Assembly: GCF_024166365.1 (NCBI RefSeq)
Contig: NC_064831.1
Span: 30,556,768-30,620,767, forward strand
From: Elephas maximus indicus
Taxonomy: Eukaryota; Chordata; Mammalia; Proboscidea; Elephantidae
DNA: 64,000 nucleotides
Direction: 5' to 3'
The position numbers and the translations under genes are program-made. Within the stretch, counting starts at the first letter, position 1, and each line of letters begins with the position of its first letter. Positions 31,971-44,669 of this stretch are shown here, one piece after another. Below the pieces are notes generated by a model. It was given only the letters and a program-made list of their open reading frames with translations. It had not been told where the DNA came from and did not search any database.

Positions 31971-33775
31971 AGGGAGGTGAAGCCAAGGTGGCAGAATAGA
32001 CAGATGCTCCTGGTCAGCCCTCTTTACAACAAAGACCCAAGGTCCACCTGCAGAACCCACCCACCTCCAGGGAATAGGGACACACTTTCCTCACAGACAC
32101 TCGGGGGATGGTTGTCAGCCCCAGCCTTGTTCAGAGTGTGACTCCCTGCTGCAACCAGATACCAGTACCTAGACCAATCACCCCTGCCCCTCTAAGACTG
32201 TAGAACAGAACCTGTACCACACACTTGATGATCAACTATGTTGACACCTGAGCTGAATCCATACAAAAAAATGAATGGACTACTAGGCTCATATATGGTA
32301 AGAGCTCTGGCCATCTGGTGGCAGGACGTTAGAGCTTCAAAGGGAAAAAAAATTAAGCTAGTGCACTCAAGCAACCCATTTGTGCGTAACAAAACAAAAA
32401 AAGCAAGAAGCTAGGATATAGCAAGCAAACATAAAATAAACTAATACAATATCTTATAGATGGCATGGAGACAACAGCCAATATCAAATCACATAAAGAA
32501 GCAGATGATGATCGCTTCAACAAGCTCTCAAAATAAAGAATCAAGGGATCTTCTAGATGAAGGTGCATTCCTAGGATTACTGGACACACAATACAAAAGA
32601 TTAATATACAGAACTCTTCAAGACATCAGGAAGAAGATCAGGCAATATGCAGAACAAGCCAAGGAACACACAGATAAAGGAGTTGAAGCAATTGAAAAGG
32701 TTATTCAAGAACATAATGAAAAATTAAATAAGCTGCAAGAATCCACAGAGAGACAGCAATCAGAAATTCAGAAGATTAAAAATAAAATTACAGAATGAGA
32801 CAACTCAATAGAAAGTCAGAGGAGCAGAACTGAGCACGTGGAAGGCAGAATTGATAGGACTGAAGATAAAGCACTTGACACCAATATATTTGAAGAAAGA
32901 TCAGATAAATGAATTAAAATAATGAAGAAACCTTAATCATGTGGGACTCTATCAAGAGAAACAACCTACAAATGGTTGGAGTACCAGAACAGGGAGGGAT
33001 AACAGAAACTACAGAGAGAATTGTTGAAGATTTGTTGGCACAAAACTTCCCTGATATGGTGAAAGATGAGAAGATATCTCTACAAGATGCTCATCAAGCT
33101 CCATGTAAGGTACATCTTAAAAGAAACCACCAAGACATATTATAATCAAATCTTGCCAAAACCAAAGATAGAGACTTTTAAGAGCAGCTAGGGATAAACG
33201 AAAAGTCACCTACAGAGAACAGTCAATAAGAATAAGCTCAGACTATTTGGCAGAAACCATGCAGGCAAGAAGGCAATGGGATGACTTATATAAAGCATTG
33301 CAGGAAAAAAACTGCCAGCCAAGAATCATATATCCAGCAAAACTGTCTCTCACATATGAAAGTGAAATTAGGACATTTCCAGATAAACAGAAGTTTAGAG
33401 AATTCATAAAAACCAAACAAAAACTACAAGAAATACTAAAGGGAGTTCGCTGGTTAGAAAATCAATAATATCAGATATCAACACAGGACTAGAACAGTGG
33501 ACAGAGCAATCAGATATCAACCAAAAGAGGGAAATCACAAAATAAATCAAGATAAAAACGCTCAAAACAGGGAAACAGTGATGTGATTATGTAAAAGAAG
33601 ACAACACTAAAACAATAAAGAGGAACTAAAAAATGTAGTTATAGATCTTTCATATGGAGAGGATGATAAGGCGATACAAAGAAATAAGTTAGGTTTAAAC
33701 TCAGAAAAATAGGAGTAAATATTAAGGTAACCACAAAGGAGACTAACAATCCAAATCATCAAAGTAAAATACAAG
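31971..33775 (+). mobile_element. L1 copy A: 5'UTR (deleted), ORF1 and spacer, truncated
   Basis: It begins GGAGGTGAAGCCAAGGTGGC (L1 5' end). The 5'UTR is only ~490 bp because it skips from AAAGACCC to AAGGTCC near 32026-32045, where copies B and C carry another 700-850 bp. ORF1 and the inter-ORF spacer follow, ending at ATACAAG (33775) exactly where copy B starts. No ORF2 or 3'UTR belongs to this copy. Confidence 0.85.
32460..33468 (+). pseudogene. L1 copy A ORF1 (RNA-binding protein), broken
   Basis: ORF1p is the trimeric coiled-coil, RRM-bearing RNA chaperone of LINE-1. The ATG at 32460 opens MAWRQQPISNHIKKQ and a heptad-rich coiled coil (ROYAEQ-like text through ESTERQQSEIQKIKNKITE). A TTA-to-TGA type change at 32796-32798 stops it at residue 112. 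The later frame carries the RRM and C-terminal part: MWDSIKRNNLQMVGVPEQGG, VHLKRNHQDIL and RKFREF-like text, ending GVRWLENQ at 33468. The total length (~336 codons) matches ORF1 but needs a frameshift. Not functional. Confidence 0.85.
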
Positions 33776-35007
33776 AGGCAGGGCCAACATGGTGGAATAG
33801 ACAGACACTTCCAGCAAGCCCTTTTCCAACAAAGACCTGAAAAAACAAGTGAAACGAGTATATTTATGACAAGCTAGGAGCCCTGAACATCAAAGGCAAA
33901 CTTAGAAAATGAACTGAGGGGCAGGGGGAGGAAGAGACGGTTCGGAAGTGGAGAGGAGTTACTGGACCTGAATTGCTGGGAGCCCTCAGGCACCATTCCC
34001 GGGAGCGGCTGCGACAGGCTAATACTAGGATTTGGCCGCAGTTTCCTCAGGGAGAAGCAGCCAGCCACACAGCCTATTCACACCTCTGGAACTAGAGAAC
34101 AGCACTCTTGGCAAAAGCTAAGTACTTGGGTATATTTTACCACATCCTCAAGCCGGCTTCAGTGGCTGTTGACTTCACTGGGCCTAAGATAGGCCCTGTT
34201 GAGCATATACAGCCATCCTTCAGGCACTGGAGAAGGAATAAATTCACAGCTGGGGAAGAAGATAATTTGCCAGCTCTATTAACCGGGGGAGCTCTGGACA
34301 GAAGCGGCTCCTGTCCAGGCATAAATGGTTCATGGACTTTGAGTACCTTTCCCCTCTGCATGGACCTGTGTGGGCCTATTTCAGGAGATTGGCCCTTGCT
34401 GGCAGACTACAACTGTTTCAGCTGTGCAGTGGAGAGGTGGGTGTTTGATGTTTGATGCTGCTTTGCCTCTTAAACAGGGGCCTAAGGACTGATAGCTCTA
34501 CTCAGGCCACCCAGCCACCCGCAACAGGGGTCCAAGGATAACTGGTACCTCCCAGTCCTTACAGCCATAAACACTGGATGACAATGGTCCATCTGCAGAA
34601 CCCACCCACTGGCACGCTCTAGGGAACAGGGACAAGCTTTCCTCAGAGACATGTGGGGTGATTCTCTGCCCACTGCCTTGTTCAGAGCATGACCACCTGC
34701 CACAACCAGATACTGGTATCTACACCAATTACCCTGCCCCTCTAAGACTGTAGGACAGAGCCTGTACCACACACTTGATGATCATCTAACTGGACACCAA
34801 GGTGAATTCATACAAGAAAAGTGAATGGACTCCTAGACTGATACACCTGATAACAGCTCTAGCCATCTGGGGACAGGACACCAGAGCTCCAAAGGTGAAA
34901 AAAATCAAGCTAGTTCACTCAAGCAACCCATTTGTGCATATCAAAACAAAGCAAAGCAAGAAGCTACGATACAGTAAGCAAACATAAACTAATACAATAA
35001 CTTACAG

Positions 35008-36016
35008 ATGGCTCGGAGACAATAGTCAGTATCAAGTCACATAAAGAAACAGACCATGATTGCCACAACAAGCTCTCAAAACAAAGAATCAAGGGATCTT
35101 CTAGATCAAAGTGCCTTCCTGGAATTACTGAAGGCAGAATACAAAAGATTAATATACAGAGCCCTTTAAGAGAACAGGAAGAAAATTAGGCAATACGAAG
35201 AACAAGCCAGGGAACACACAGATAAAGGTTTTGAAGAAATTAAAAAGGTTACTCAGGAATATGATGAAAAATTTAATAAGCTGGAAAAATCTATAGACAG
35301 ACAGCAATCAAATTCAGAAGATTAACAATAAAATTACAGAATTAGACAACTCAATAGAATGTCAGAGGAGCAGAATTGACCAAGTGGAAGGCAAAATTTG
35401 CAAACTTGAAGATAAAGCACTTGGCACCAAAATATTTGAAGAAAAATCAGATAAAAGAATTTAAAATAATGAAGAAACCTTATGAAACATGTGGGACTCT
35501 ATCAAGAGAAATAACCTGCGAGTGATTGGAGTACCTGAACAGGGAGGGATAACAGAAAATATACAGAGGATTGTTGAAAATTTGATGGCAGAAAACTTCC
35601 TTGATATCGTGAAAGATGAGAAGATATCTATCCAAGATGCTCATCAAACCCCACATAAGGTGGATTTTAAAGAAAGTCACCAAGACATATTATAATCAAA
35701 CTTGCCAAAACCAAAGATAAAGTGACAATTTTAAGCACAGCGAGAGATAAACGAAAAGTCACTTACAAAGGACAGTCAATAAGAATAAGCTCGGAGTACT
35801 CGACAGAAACCATGCAGGCAAGAAGGCGATGGGATGACATATATAAAAACTTGAGAGAAAAAAATTGCCAGCCAAGAATCATATATCCAGCAAAACTGTC
35901 TCTCAAATATGAAGGTGAAATTAGGACGTTTCCAGATAAACAGAAGTTTACAGAATTCGTAAAAACCAACCAAAACTACAAGAAATACTAAGGGATTTCT
36001 TTCGTTAGAAAATCAG
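35008..36016 (+). pseudogene. L1 copy B ORF1, broken
   Basis: From the ATG at 35008 the frame is ATGGCTCGGAGACAATAG, a stop at codon 6. An in-frame ATG at 35056 opens MIATTSSQNKESRDLL. A stop and frameshifts follow in the coiled coil. The RRM/C-terminal part reads MWDSIKRNNLRVIGVPEQGG and YPAKLSLKYEGEIRTFPDKQ, ending prematurely at KKY (35991) after a base loss relative to copy A. Confidence 0.83.
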
Positions 36017-36461
36017 TAATATCAGGTATCACTGCAAGACTAGGACACTGGGCAGAGCAATCAGATGTCAACCCAGACAGGGAAATACCAAAAAAAATAA
36101 AATTAAAAAATTCTCAAAATAGGAAACAGCGATGTTATTATGTAAAAGAAGACAACATTAAAACAATAAAGAGGGACTAAGAAATGTAGTCACAGATCTT
36201 TCATATGGAGAGGAAGACAAGGTGATACAAAGAAATAAAAGTTAGGCTTAAATTTAGACAAATAAGGGCAAATAATAAGGTAACCACAAAGGAGACTAAC
36301 TATCCTACTCATCAAAATAAAATACAAGAAAAAAATACAGACTCAGCAGAAACAAAGTCAACAACAACAAATATGAGGAAAGGACAATATATAATCCACT
36401 CAGCACAAAAAATTAAGTGGGAAAAAGAAACTGTCAACAACACACAAAAAAAGACATCAAA

Positions 36462-39400
36462 ATGATAGCACTAAATTCATACCTATCCATAATTACACTG
36501 AATGTAAATGGACTAAATGCAACAATAAAGAGACACAGAGTGGCAGAATGGATTAAAAAACAAGATCTGTCCATATGCTGCCTACAAGAGACACATCTTA
36601 GACTTAGAGACACAAACTAAAACTCAAAGGATGGAAAAAAATATAGCAAGCAAAGAAAAATCAAAAAAGAGCAGGAGTGGCAATATTAATTTCTGACGAA
36701 ATAGACTTTAAAGTTAAATCCATCATAAAGGATAAGGAAGGACACTATATAATATTAAAGGGACAATATACCAGGAGGATATAACCATATTAAATATTTA
36801 TGCACCCAATGACAGGGCTGCAAGATACATAAAACAAACTCTATCAGCATTGAAAAGTGAGATAGACAGCTCCACGATAATAGTAGGAGACTTCAACACA
36901 CCACTTTCGGTGAAGGACAGGACGTCCAGAAAGAAGCTCAGTAAAGACATGGAAGATCTAAATGCCACAACTGACCATCTTGACCTCATAGACATATACA
37001 GAACACTCCACCCAACAGCAGCCAAGTATACTTTCTTTTCTGGTACACACGGAATATTCTCTAGAATAGAACACATATTAGGTCATAAAGCAAGCCTTAG
37101 CAGAATCCAAAACATTGAAATACTACAAAGCATCTTCTCTGACCATAAGGCCATAAAAGTAGAAATCAATAACAGAAAAATCAGGGAAAAGAAATCAAAC
37201 ACTTGGAAACTGAACAATACCCTGCTCAAAAAAGACTGGATTATAGAAGACATTAAGGATGGAATAAAGAGATTCACAGAATTCAATGAGAATGAAAACA
37301 CTTCCTATCAGAACCTTTGGGACACAATGAAAGCAGTACTCAGAGGTCAATTTATATCAATAAATGCACACATACAAAAAGAGAAAGGTCCAAAATCAAG
37401 GAATTATCCCTACAACTTGAAAAAATAGAAAGAGAGCAACAAAAGAAACCCAAAGGCACCAGAAGAAAACAAATAATAAAAATTAGAGCTGAACTAAATG
37501 AAATAGAAAACAGAAAAACAATTGAGTTAACATGACCAAAAGCTAGTTCTTTAAAAAAAAATCAACAAAATTCATAAACCATTGGCCAAACTGACAAAAG
37601 AAAAACAGGAGAGGAAGCAGATAACCCAAATAAGAAATGAGATGGGCGATATTACAACAGACCCAACTGAAATGGAAAGAATCATATCAGATTATTATGA
37701 AAAATTGTACTCTAACAAATTTGAAAACCTAGAAGAAAGGGATCAATTTCTAGAAACACACTACCCACCTAAACTAACACAAGCAGAGGTAGAACAACTA
37801 AATAGACCCATAACAAAAGAAGAGATTGAAAAGGTAATCAAAAAACTCCCAACAAAAAAAAGTCCTGGTCCGGATGGCTTCAGTGCAGAGTTCTACCAAA
37901 CGTTCAGAGAAGAGTTAAGACCACTACCACTAAAGGTATTTCAGAGCATAGAAAAGGACAGAATGCTACCAAACGCATTCTGTGAAGCCAGCATATCCCT
38001 GATACCAAAAACCAGGTAAAGACACCACAAGAAAAGAAGGTTATAGACTTATATTTCTCATGAATGTAGATGCAAAAATCCTCAACAAAATTCTAGCCAA
38101 AAGAATTCAACACCATATCAAAAAAATAATCCACCATGACCAAGTGGGATTCATACTAGGTATGCAGGGATGATTCAACATTAGAAAAACAATTAACATA
38201 ATCTATCATACAAATAAAACAAAAGAACATGATTTTATCAATTGATGCAGAGAAGGCATTTGATAAAGTTCAACACTCATTTATGATAAAAACTCTCAGC
38301 AAAATAGGAATAGAAGGAAAATTCCTCAACATAATAAATGGCATTTATACAAAGCCAACAGCCAACATCATCCTAAATGGAGACAGCCTGAAAGCATTCC
38401 CCTTGAGACTGGGAACCAGACAAGGATGACCTGTATCACTGCTCTTATTCAACATTGTGCTGGAGGTCCCAGCCACAGCAATTCTGCTAGATAAAGAAAT
38501 AAAGGGCATCCAGATTGGCAAGGAGGAAGTTTTGCAGATGACACGATCTTATACGCAAAAAACTCTAAAGAATCCTAAAGAAAATTACTGAAACTAACAG
38601 AAGATTTCCGCAGGTAATCAGGATACAATATAAACATACAAAAATCAATTGGATTCCTCCACACCAACAAAAAGAACACCGAAGAGGAAATCACCAAATC
38701 AATACCATTTACTGTAGCCCCCAAGAAGATAAAATACTTAGGAATAAATCTAACCAGAGATGTAAAAGACTTATACAAAGAAAACTACAAAACACTTCTA
38801 CATGAAACCAAAAGAGACCTACATAAGTGGAAAAACATACCTTGCTCATGGGTAGGAAGGCTTAATATCATAAGAATGTCTATCCTACCAAAAGCGATCT
38901 ATAGGTTTAATGCAATTCCGATCCAAATTCCAAAGACATTTTTTAATGAGATGGAGAAACAAATCACCACCTTCATATGGAAGGGAAAGAGGCCCTGGAT
39001 AAGTAAAGCATTACTGAAAAAGAACAAAGTGGGAGGCCTCTACCTGATTTTAGAACCTAATATACCACCACAGTAGTCAAAACAGCATGGCACTGTACAA
39101 CAGATACACAGACCAATGGAACAGAATTGAGAATCCAGACATAAATCCATCCACTTATAAGCAGTTGATATTTGACAAAGCCCCCAAAACAGTGAAATGG
39201 GGAAAAGACAGTCTTTTTAACAAATGGTGCTGGCATAACTGGACATCCATCTGCAAAGAAATGAAACAAGACCCATACCTCACATCATGCACAAAAACGA
39301 ACTCAAAATGGATCAAAGACCTAAATATAAAATCTAAGACAATAAAGATCTTGGAAGACAAAATAGGGACAACGCTAGGAGTCCTAATACATGGCATAAA

Positions 39401-40180
39401 CAGTACACAAAACAGTACTAACAATGCAGAAGAAAAAGTAGATAACTGGGAGTTCCTAAAAATCAAACACCAATGCTCATCCAAAGACTTCACCAATACA
39501 GTAAAAAGATTACCTACAGACGAGGGAAAAGTTTTTAGCTATGATATTTCCGATCAGCGCCTGATCTCTAAAATCTACATGATAATGGAAAAATTCAACT
39601 ACAAAAAGACAAATAACCCAATAAAAAAATTGGCAAAAGATATGAACAGACACTTCACTGAAGAAGACATTCAGGTAGCTAACAGATATATGTGGAAATT
39701 CTCAGGATCATTAGCCATTAGAAAAATACAAATCAAAACTACAATGAGATTCCATCTTACTCCAACAAGGCTGGCATCAATCCAAAAAACACAAAATAAT
39801 AAATGTTGGAGAGGTTGTGGAGAGACTGGAACACTTATACACTGCTGGTGGGAATGTAAAATGGTACAACCACTTTGGACATCGATTGGGCGCTTCCTTA
39901 AAAAGCTAGAAATACAACTACCATCTGATTCAGCAATCCCACTCCTTGGAACATACGCTAGGGAAATAAGAGACTTCAAATGAACAGATACGTGCACACC
40001 CATCTTCACTGCAGCACTGTTTACAATAGCAAAAAGACGGAAGCAACCAAGGTGCCCATCAAGGGATGAATGGAATTCACACAATGGAATACTAGGCATC
40101 GATAAACAATGGTAAATTCATGAAACACTGCATAACATGAAGGAATCTGGAAGGCATTATGCTGAGTGAAATTAGTCAGT
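36462..40180 (+). pseudogene. L1 copy B ORF2 (endonuclease-reverse transcriptase), broken
   Basis: ORF2p nicks DNA and reverse-transcribes L1 RNA at the nick. The ATG at 36462 opens MIALNSYLSIITLNVNGLN (APE endonuclease), with CCLQETHL, then a stop. The remaining endonuclease signs are IIVGDFNTPL (GDFN) and SDHKAI. RT signs are [15 protein letters not shown], then [13 protein letters not shown]. The catalytic box reads FADDTIL near 38533-38553, but ~13 bases just before it are missing compared with copy C, shifting the frame. The C-terminal Cys-rich motif CWRGCGETGTLIHCWWEC survives at about 39804-39857. At least six stops or shifts break the frame. Confidence 0.88.
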
Positions 40181-41212
40181 TGTAAAAGGACAAATATTGT
40201 ATGAGACCACTATTACAAGAACTCGAGAAATAGTTTAAACAGAGAAGAAAATATTCTTTGATGGTTACAAGAGTGGGGTTGAGGGAGGGAGAGGGGTTTT
40301 CGCTAATTAGATAGTAGATAAGAACTATTTTAGGTGAAGGGAAAGACAACACACAATACAGTGGAGGTCAGCACAACTGGACTAAAGCAAAAGCAAAGCA
40401 GTTTCTTGAATAAACTGCTTTGAAAGCCAGAGTAGCAGGGGTGGGGGTTTGGGGACCATAGTTTCATGGGACATCTAGGTCAAGTGGCATAATAAAATCT
40501 ATTAAGAAAACATTCTGCATCCCACTTTGGAGAGTGGTGCCTGGGGTGTTAAAACTAGCAAGCAGCCATCTAAGATGCACCAATTAGTCTCAAGCCACCT
40601 GGAGCAAAGGAGAATGAAGACACAAGGTAATTATGAGTCCAAGAGACAGAAAGGGCCACATAAACCACAGAGTACATCAGCCTGAGACCAGAAGAACTAG
40701 AAGGTGCCTGGCTACAACCGATGACTGCCCTTAGAGGGAACACAACAGGGAACCCCTGAAGGAGCAGAAGAGTAGCACATGCAGACCCCAAATTCTTACA
40801 AAAAGACCAGACTTAATGGTCTGACAGACTAGAAGGACCCCAGAGGTTATGGTCCCCAGGCCTTCTGTTAGCCCAAGACAGGAACCATTCCCAAAGCTAA
40901 CTCTTCAGACAGGGATTGGACTAGACTATGGGGTAGAAAATGATACTGGTGAGGAGTGAACTTCTTGGATTAAGTAGATACATGAAACTGTGGGCTACTC
41001 CTGTCTGGAGAAGAGATGAGAGGGCAGAGGGGGTCAGAAGCTGGACAAATGGACGTGAAAATAGAGAACAGAAGGAAGGAGTGTGCTGTCTCTTTAGAGG
41101 GAGAGCAACTAGGAGTATGTAGGAAAGTGAGTATAAGTTTTTGTATGAGAGACTGACTTGGTTTGTAAAGTTTCACTTAAAGCACAATAAAAATTAAACA
41201 AAAAAAAAGCCT

Positions 41213-43115
41213 TTAGTAAAAAAGTAAGAGAACGTACAGACTCAGAAAAATCTTTGGCAAGGACATATCTGACAAGGGTCTAATCTCTAAAATATATGGA
41301 AAACTTTAGTAACTCAACAACAAAAAACAAACAATCCTACGAAAAAATGGGCAAAGGACACGAACAGGCATTTTAACAAATAGGACATTCAGGTGGCCAA
41401 CAAATATATGAAAAAATGCTCATGATCATTAGGCATTAAAGAGATGCAAATCAAAACTACAGTGAGATACCATCTCACCCCTGCAAAAACAGTAATGATA
41501 AAAGCAACAAATAAAAAACCCAGAAAACAACAAATGCTGGCAAGGTTGTAGGGAGGTTGGAACTCTTACACACTGCTGATGGGTTTTAAAATGGTATGAA
41601 ACAGTATGGTGGTTCCTCACAAAGCCAGAAATAGAAGCACCTTATGATCCAGCAACCCCACTCCTAGGTATAAACCCAAGAGATATAACATCAGTGACAT
41701 GAATAAATATGCACACCTATGCTCACTGCAACATTATTCACAACAGCAAAAATCTGGAAAAAACCTAAGTGTCTATCAATGGACGAATGGATAAACAAAC
41801 TGTGGTACATACATAAATGGAATACTATGCAACTATAAAAAATAATGAGTCCGTGAAACATAACATGGATGAATCGGTAGGACATTATGCTGAGTGAGAT
41901 AAGTCAATTACAAAAGGACAAATATTGTATGGTCCCACTATTATAAAAAGTCAAGAATAGATACACACACGTAAAGTAATGTTCTTTGATACTTACCAGG
42001 GATGGGAGGGGAAATCACTTTCTAGACAGACACTTGTTTTTTTGGTGATAGGAAAGGCAATGCTAAATATGGGTGAAGTCTTCACAACTTGACTAAGGTA
42101 AATGAAGACATTAAGAAGTACACAAGATAAAGGGACAATTTCTATAAATGCTATAACATACAATTTTGCAACAACAGTAATAACAATTAAAAATGTGTGT
42201 GGTTACATAGGTAGATATAATGCGTATGTATATAGGAAGGCATATGCAAGTAAATGCCCACGGATGTATAGGTGTAACTATAGGCATGTGTATATACATG
42301 TTTGTGTGTGCTACATCTATATCCATATACATAATAAAGCATATAGGGTGAACAGTTACAGAGACTTCCTAGACATATCCAAACAACTCACGGGATTGGT
42401 TTACTGGGTTAAAAATGCTTAGGACCACAGTGTCATGGAATAACTTAGTCAACTGGCATAACATAGTTCATAAAGATAATGTTCTACATCCTAGTTTGGT
42501 GAGTAGCATCTGGGGTCTTAAAGGCTTGCGAGTGGCCATTTAAGATACAACTATTGGTTGCTATTCATCTGGAGCAAAAGAGAATGAAGGGAACCAAAGA
42601 ATCAAAAAAGAAACTAGGCCACAGGACTCAGAGCCCACATGAACCACAGAAGGACGAAATGGTGCTCGGCTGCCACTACCAACCATTCTGACCTGGACAG
42701 AATGGGAGCAAAATGTAGAACAACATTCAAATTCCTAATTCAAATTCCCAGACCTACTGGACTGATAGAGCCTAGAGGAACTCCTGAGACTATTACTATA
42801 AGATACCGTTTGAACTTGGAACTGAAGCTATTTCTGGAGGTCACCTTTCAGCCAAAAAACAGATTGGCTTATAAAACCCGTGAGAAATGTGCTCCCTTAA
42901 ACAATCAACTATGGGAGATCAAACAGTCAACATCTACCCAAAAGCAAAGATGGGACGCCAAGGGGGAAAAGGGAGTCTATATCAATGGAAGCAGAATGGA
43001 AATAATGAAAATGTTTTATACTGTGAAAATTGTAACCAATGTCATGAAAAAATATGTATAAAAATTGTTAAGTGAGAATCTAATTTGCTGTTAACTTTCA
43101 CCTAAAACAGAAAAA
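41213..43115 (+). mobile_element. Old L1, right half: ORF2 C-terminus and 3'UTR
   Basis: It resumes at AAAGTAAGAGAACGTACAGA (parallel to 39495 of copy B). It continues AATCTCTAAAATATATGG, GGACATTCAGGTGGCCAACA, GAGATGCAAATCAAAACTAC, CCAGCAACCCCACTCCTAGG, and the 3'UTR words AGTAGCATCTGGGGTCTTAA and CTTGCGAGTGGCCATTTAAG, ending in A-rich sequence near 43115. About 1 kb of ORF2 between this and the left half (31598-31970) is absent. It is clearly older than copies A-C. Confidence 0.85.
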
Positions 43116-44644
43116 ATATATTAAAAAAGAAAAAATATATAACAATATTTCAATTAAAAAAGGTCAGTGGATAGAAAGGATGAACATCTTGCATATTTTG
43201 AAATGTATCCAATATAAATCCATTTGGGATAGATGGATTTTTTTTTTTTTTTTAAATAAGCTGAAAGACATTTAAATACACATTGTACTTTAGTAGAAGA
43301 AATTTGACACTTTTGACACATTGACTTAATTATGCAGTGAAATGGCAAGGCTTAATGGGGAATTCATGTACTTCATTGCAAATACTCATCTAGCATTATA
43401 CTTGGAGATGGGGGTTGGCTAAGTCAAGCTAATATATTTTTGGGTGTTGGTGTCTTCATCTGTTTTAAAAAAAAAGGTGTTAAACAGGTAATTTCTAAGG
43501 AATTTTCTAGTTTCACACTCTAGGGATAAGCACCAATAACATTATCGTATCAATGTGTTTCGAATGTCTAGATTTCAGCTAAATTGCCTATGTTCTTCCT
43601 GGACCCTAAGACTTGGGAGTTTGGGGATAAAGAGTTCAATTTCACAGGCCAGCTATTTTTGTCCTTTAATAATCTCTAATGAGTGAAAGCCATTCTCCTC
43701 CATCCTCTGCCTTCCATCCCACAACGTTCCAGATCCTGATTGCTCAGCCTTTGCCTTCCTTTTCAACCCAAAACATCTATTAAGTGGTGTTCTGCTGATT
43801 ATAAACATTTCCTTTTATGCATTCTGGCTTTAAAAATATGCTAAATAGACACTTGTGTATGCTGCTTTTGGAGGTATAAATTGGTACAATCTTTTTTGAA
43901 AGCAAACTAGCAATATATAACAAAGTCTTAAAAGTGTGTATGTACTTTGAGGGTCCATTTTCACTTTAGGAACATAACCTAAGGGAGTAACAAGGTAATG
44001 GTGGAAAGATGAATACATACCTATTAATGGATATTCAATACACAGCTTATGATACAAAATAATTACTAACTAAAATACCTGACTTCAGGAGATTCACTGA
44101 AGAAATGTGGTTCTGTGCAGCAGCTTTTGACTTGAGAAGGTATTTGTTATCTTTAATGAGGAGAGGTGGTCATTTCTATAAAATTGTATATTTTTGTAGA
44201 GACATTCATAGAAAAATATGTAAGGACATTACAGAAAAAACTGTGGTAACATTGTCTTCAATAGTGGATTTTTTTTTTTTTTTGGCCTATTAATTTTCTA
44301 ATTTTTCTACAATGAGTGTGAGTTACTTTCCTTACAAAGTAAATGTGTCACTGGTTAATAATTCGATTTTTTAAATTTCTTTCGTGCTATTGAGAATCAC
44401 TGATATATTTAGTTTACTATTTAATCCCTTTGGTGCTGTAATTGTTACTGAAATATGGTAAGGCTGGACATGTTCAACTCCCAAGAGAGATTGCAATTGC
44501 AAGGAAAAGAAAAACTTACTGAGATAAAACAAGTGACAGAACACAATTTTTTGTTATTTTTAGAGTTTGAAAAGACAAATCCTATGTCTTCAGAAAACCT
44601 AAATAGTTGCTTATTATTTTAAACTATGAAGAGCCAGGGAAACA
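43116..44644. other. Intergenic sequence just past ARFIP1
   Basis: AT-rich, with T runs at 43239-43253 and 44270-44283 and an A-run at 43466-43475. No gene or repeat family was recognised. The right end could be terminal ARFIP1 3'UTR if a more distal polyadenylation site is used. Confidence 0.4.
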
Positions 44645-44663
44645 AGGTACTGCAGTAAACACT

Positions 44664-44669
44664 TTTAAT
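44664..44669 (-). terminator. ARFIP1: Candidate ARFIP1 distal polyadenylation signal ATTAAA
   Basis: The minus strand reads CTTATTAAAAGTGTTTACTG. ATTAAA is the common variant signal, with a GTGTTT downstream element. Cleavage would fall near 44645. Confidence 0.35.

Larger units (their letters stand above)
33776..41212 (+). mobile_element. L1 copy B: near full-length L1, 7.4 kb, inactive
   Basis: It starts AGGCAGGGCCAACATGGTGG and carries a 5'UTR of ~1.2 kb, ORF1 (35008-~36016), a spacer, ORF2 (36462-~40180), a 3'UTR with G-rich tracts (near 40284-40300) and CACAATAAAAATTAAAC plus A9. No target-site duplication is evident: the left flank is copy A and the right flank resumes the old L1. Multiple stops, frameshifts and small deletions make it non-autonomous. 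Confidence 0.92.

Noticed and set aside
36417..40180. Active LINE-1 ORF2
   Set aside because: It contains multiple stops, frameshifts and a small deletion just before the catalytic FADD box, and ORF1 is also broken.
42102..42422. 106-codon frame rich in Tyr/Ile
   Set aside because: It lies within the AT-rich 3'UTR of the old L1, with TATA/CATA simple sequence. No family resemblance.
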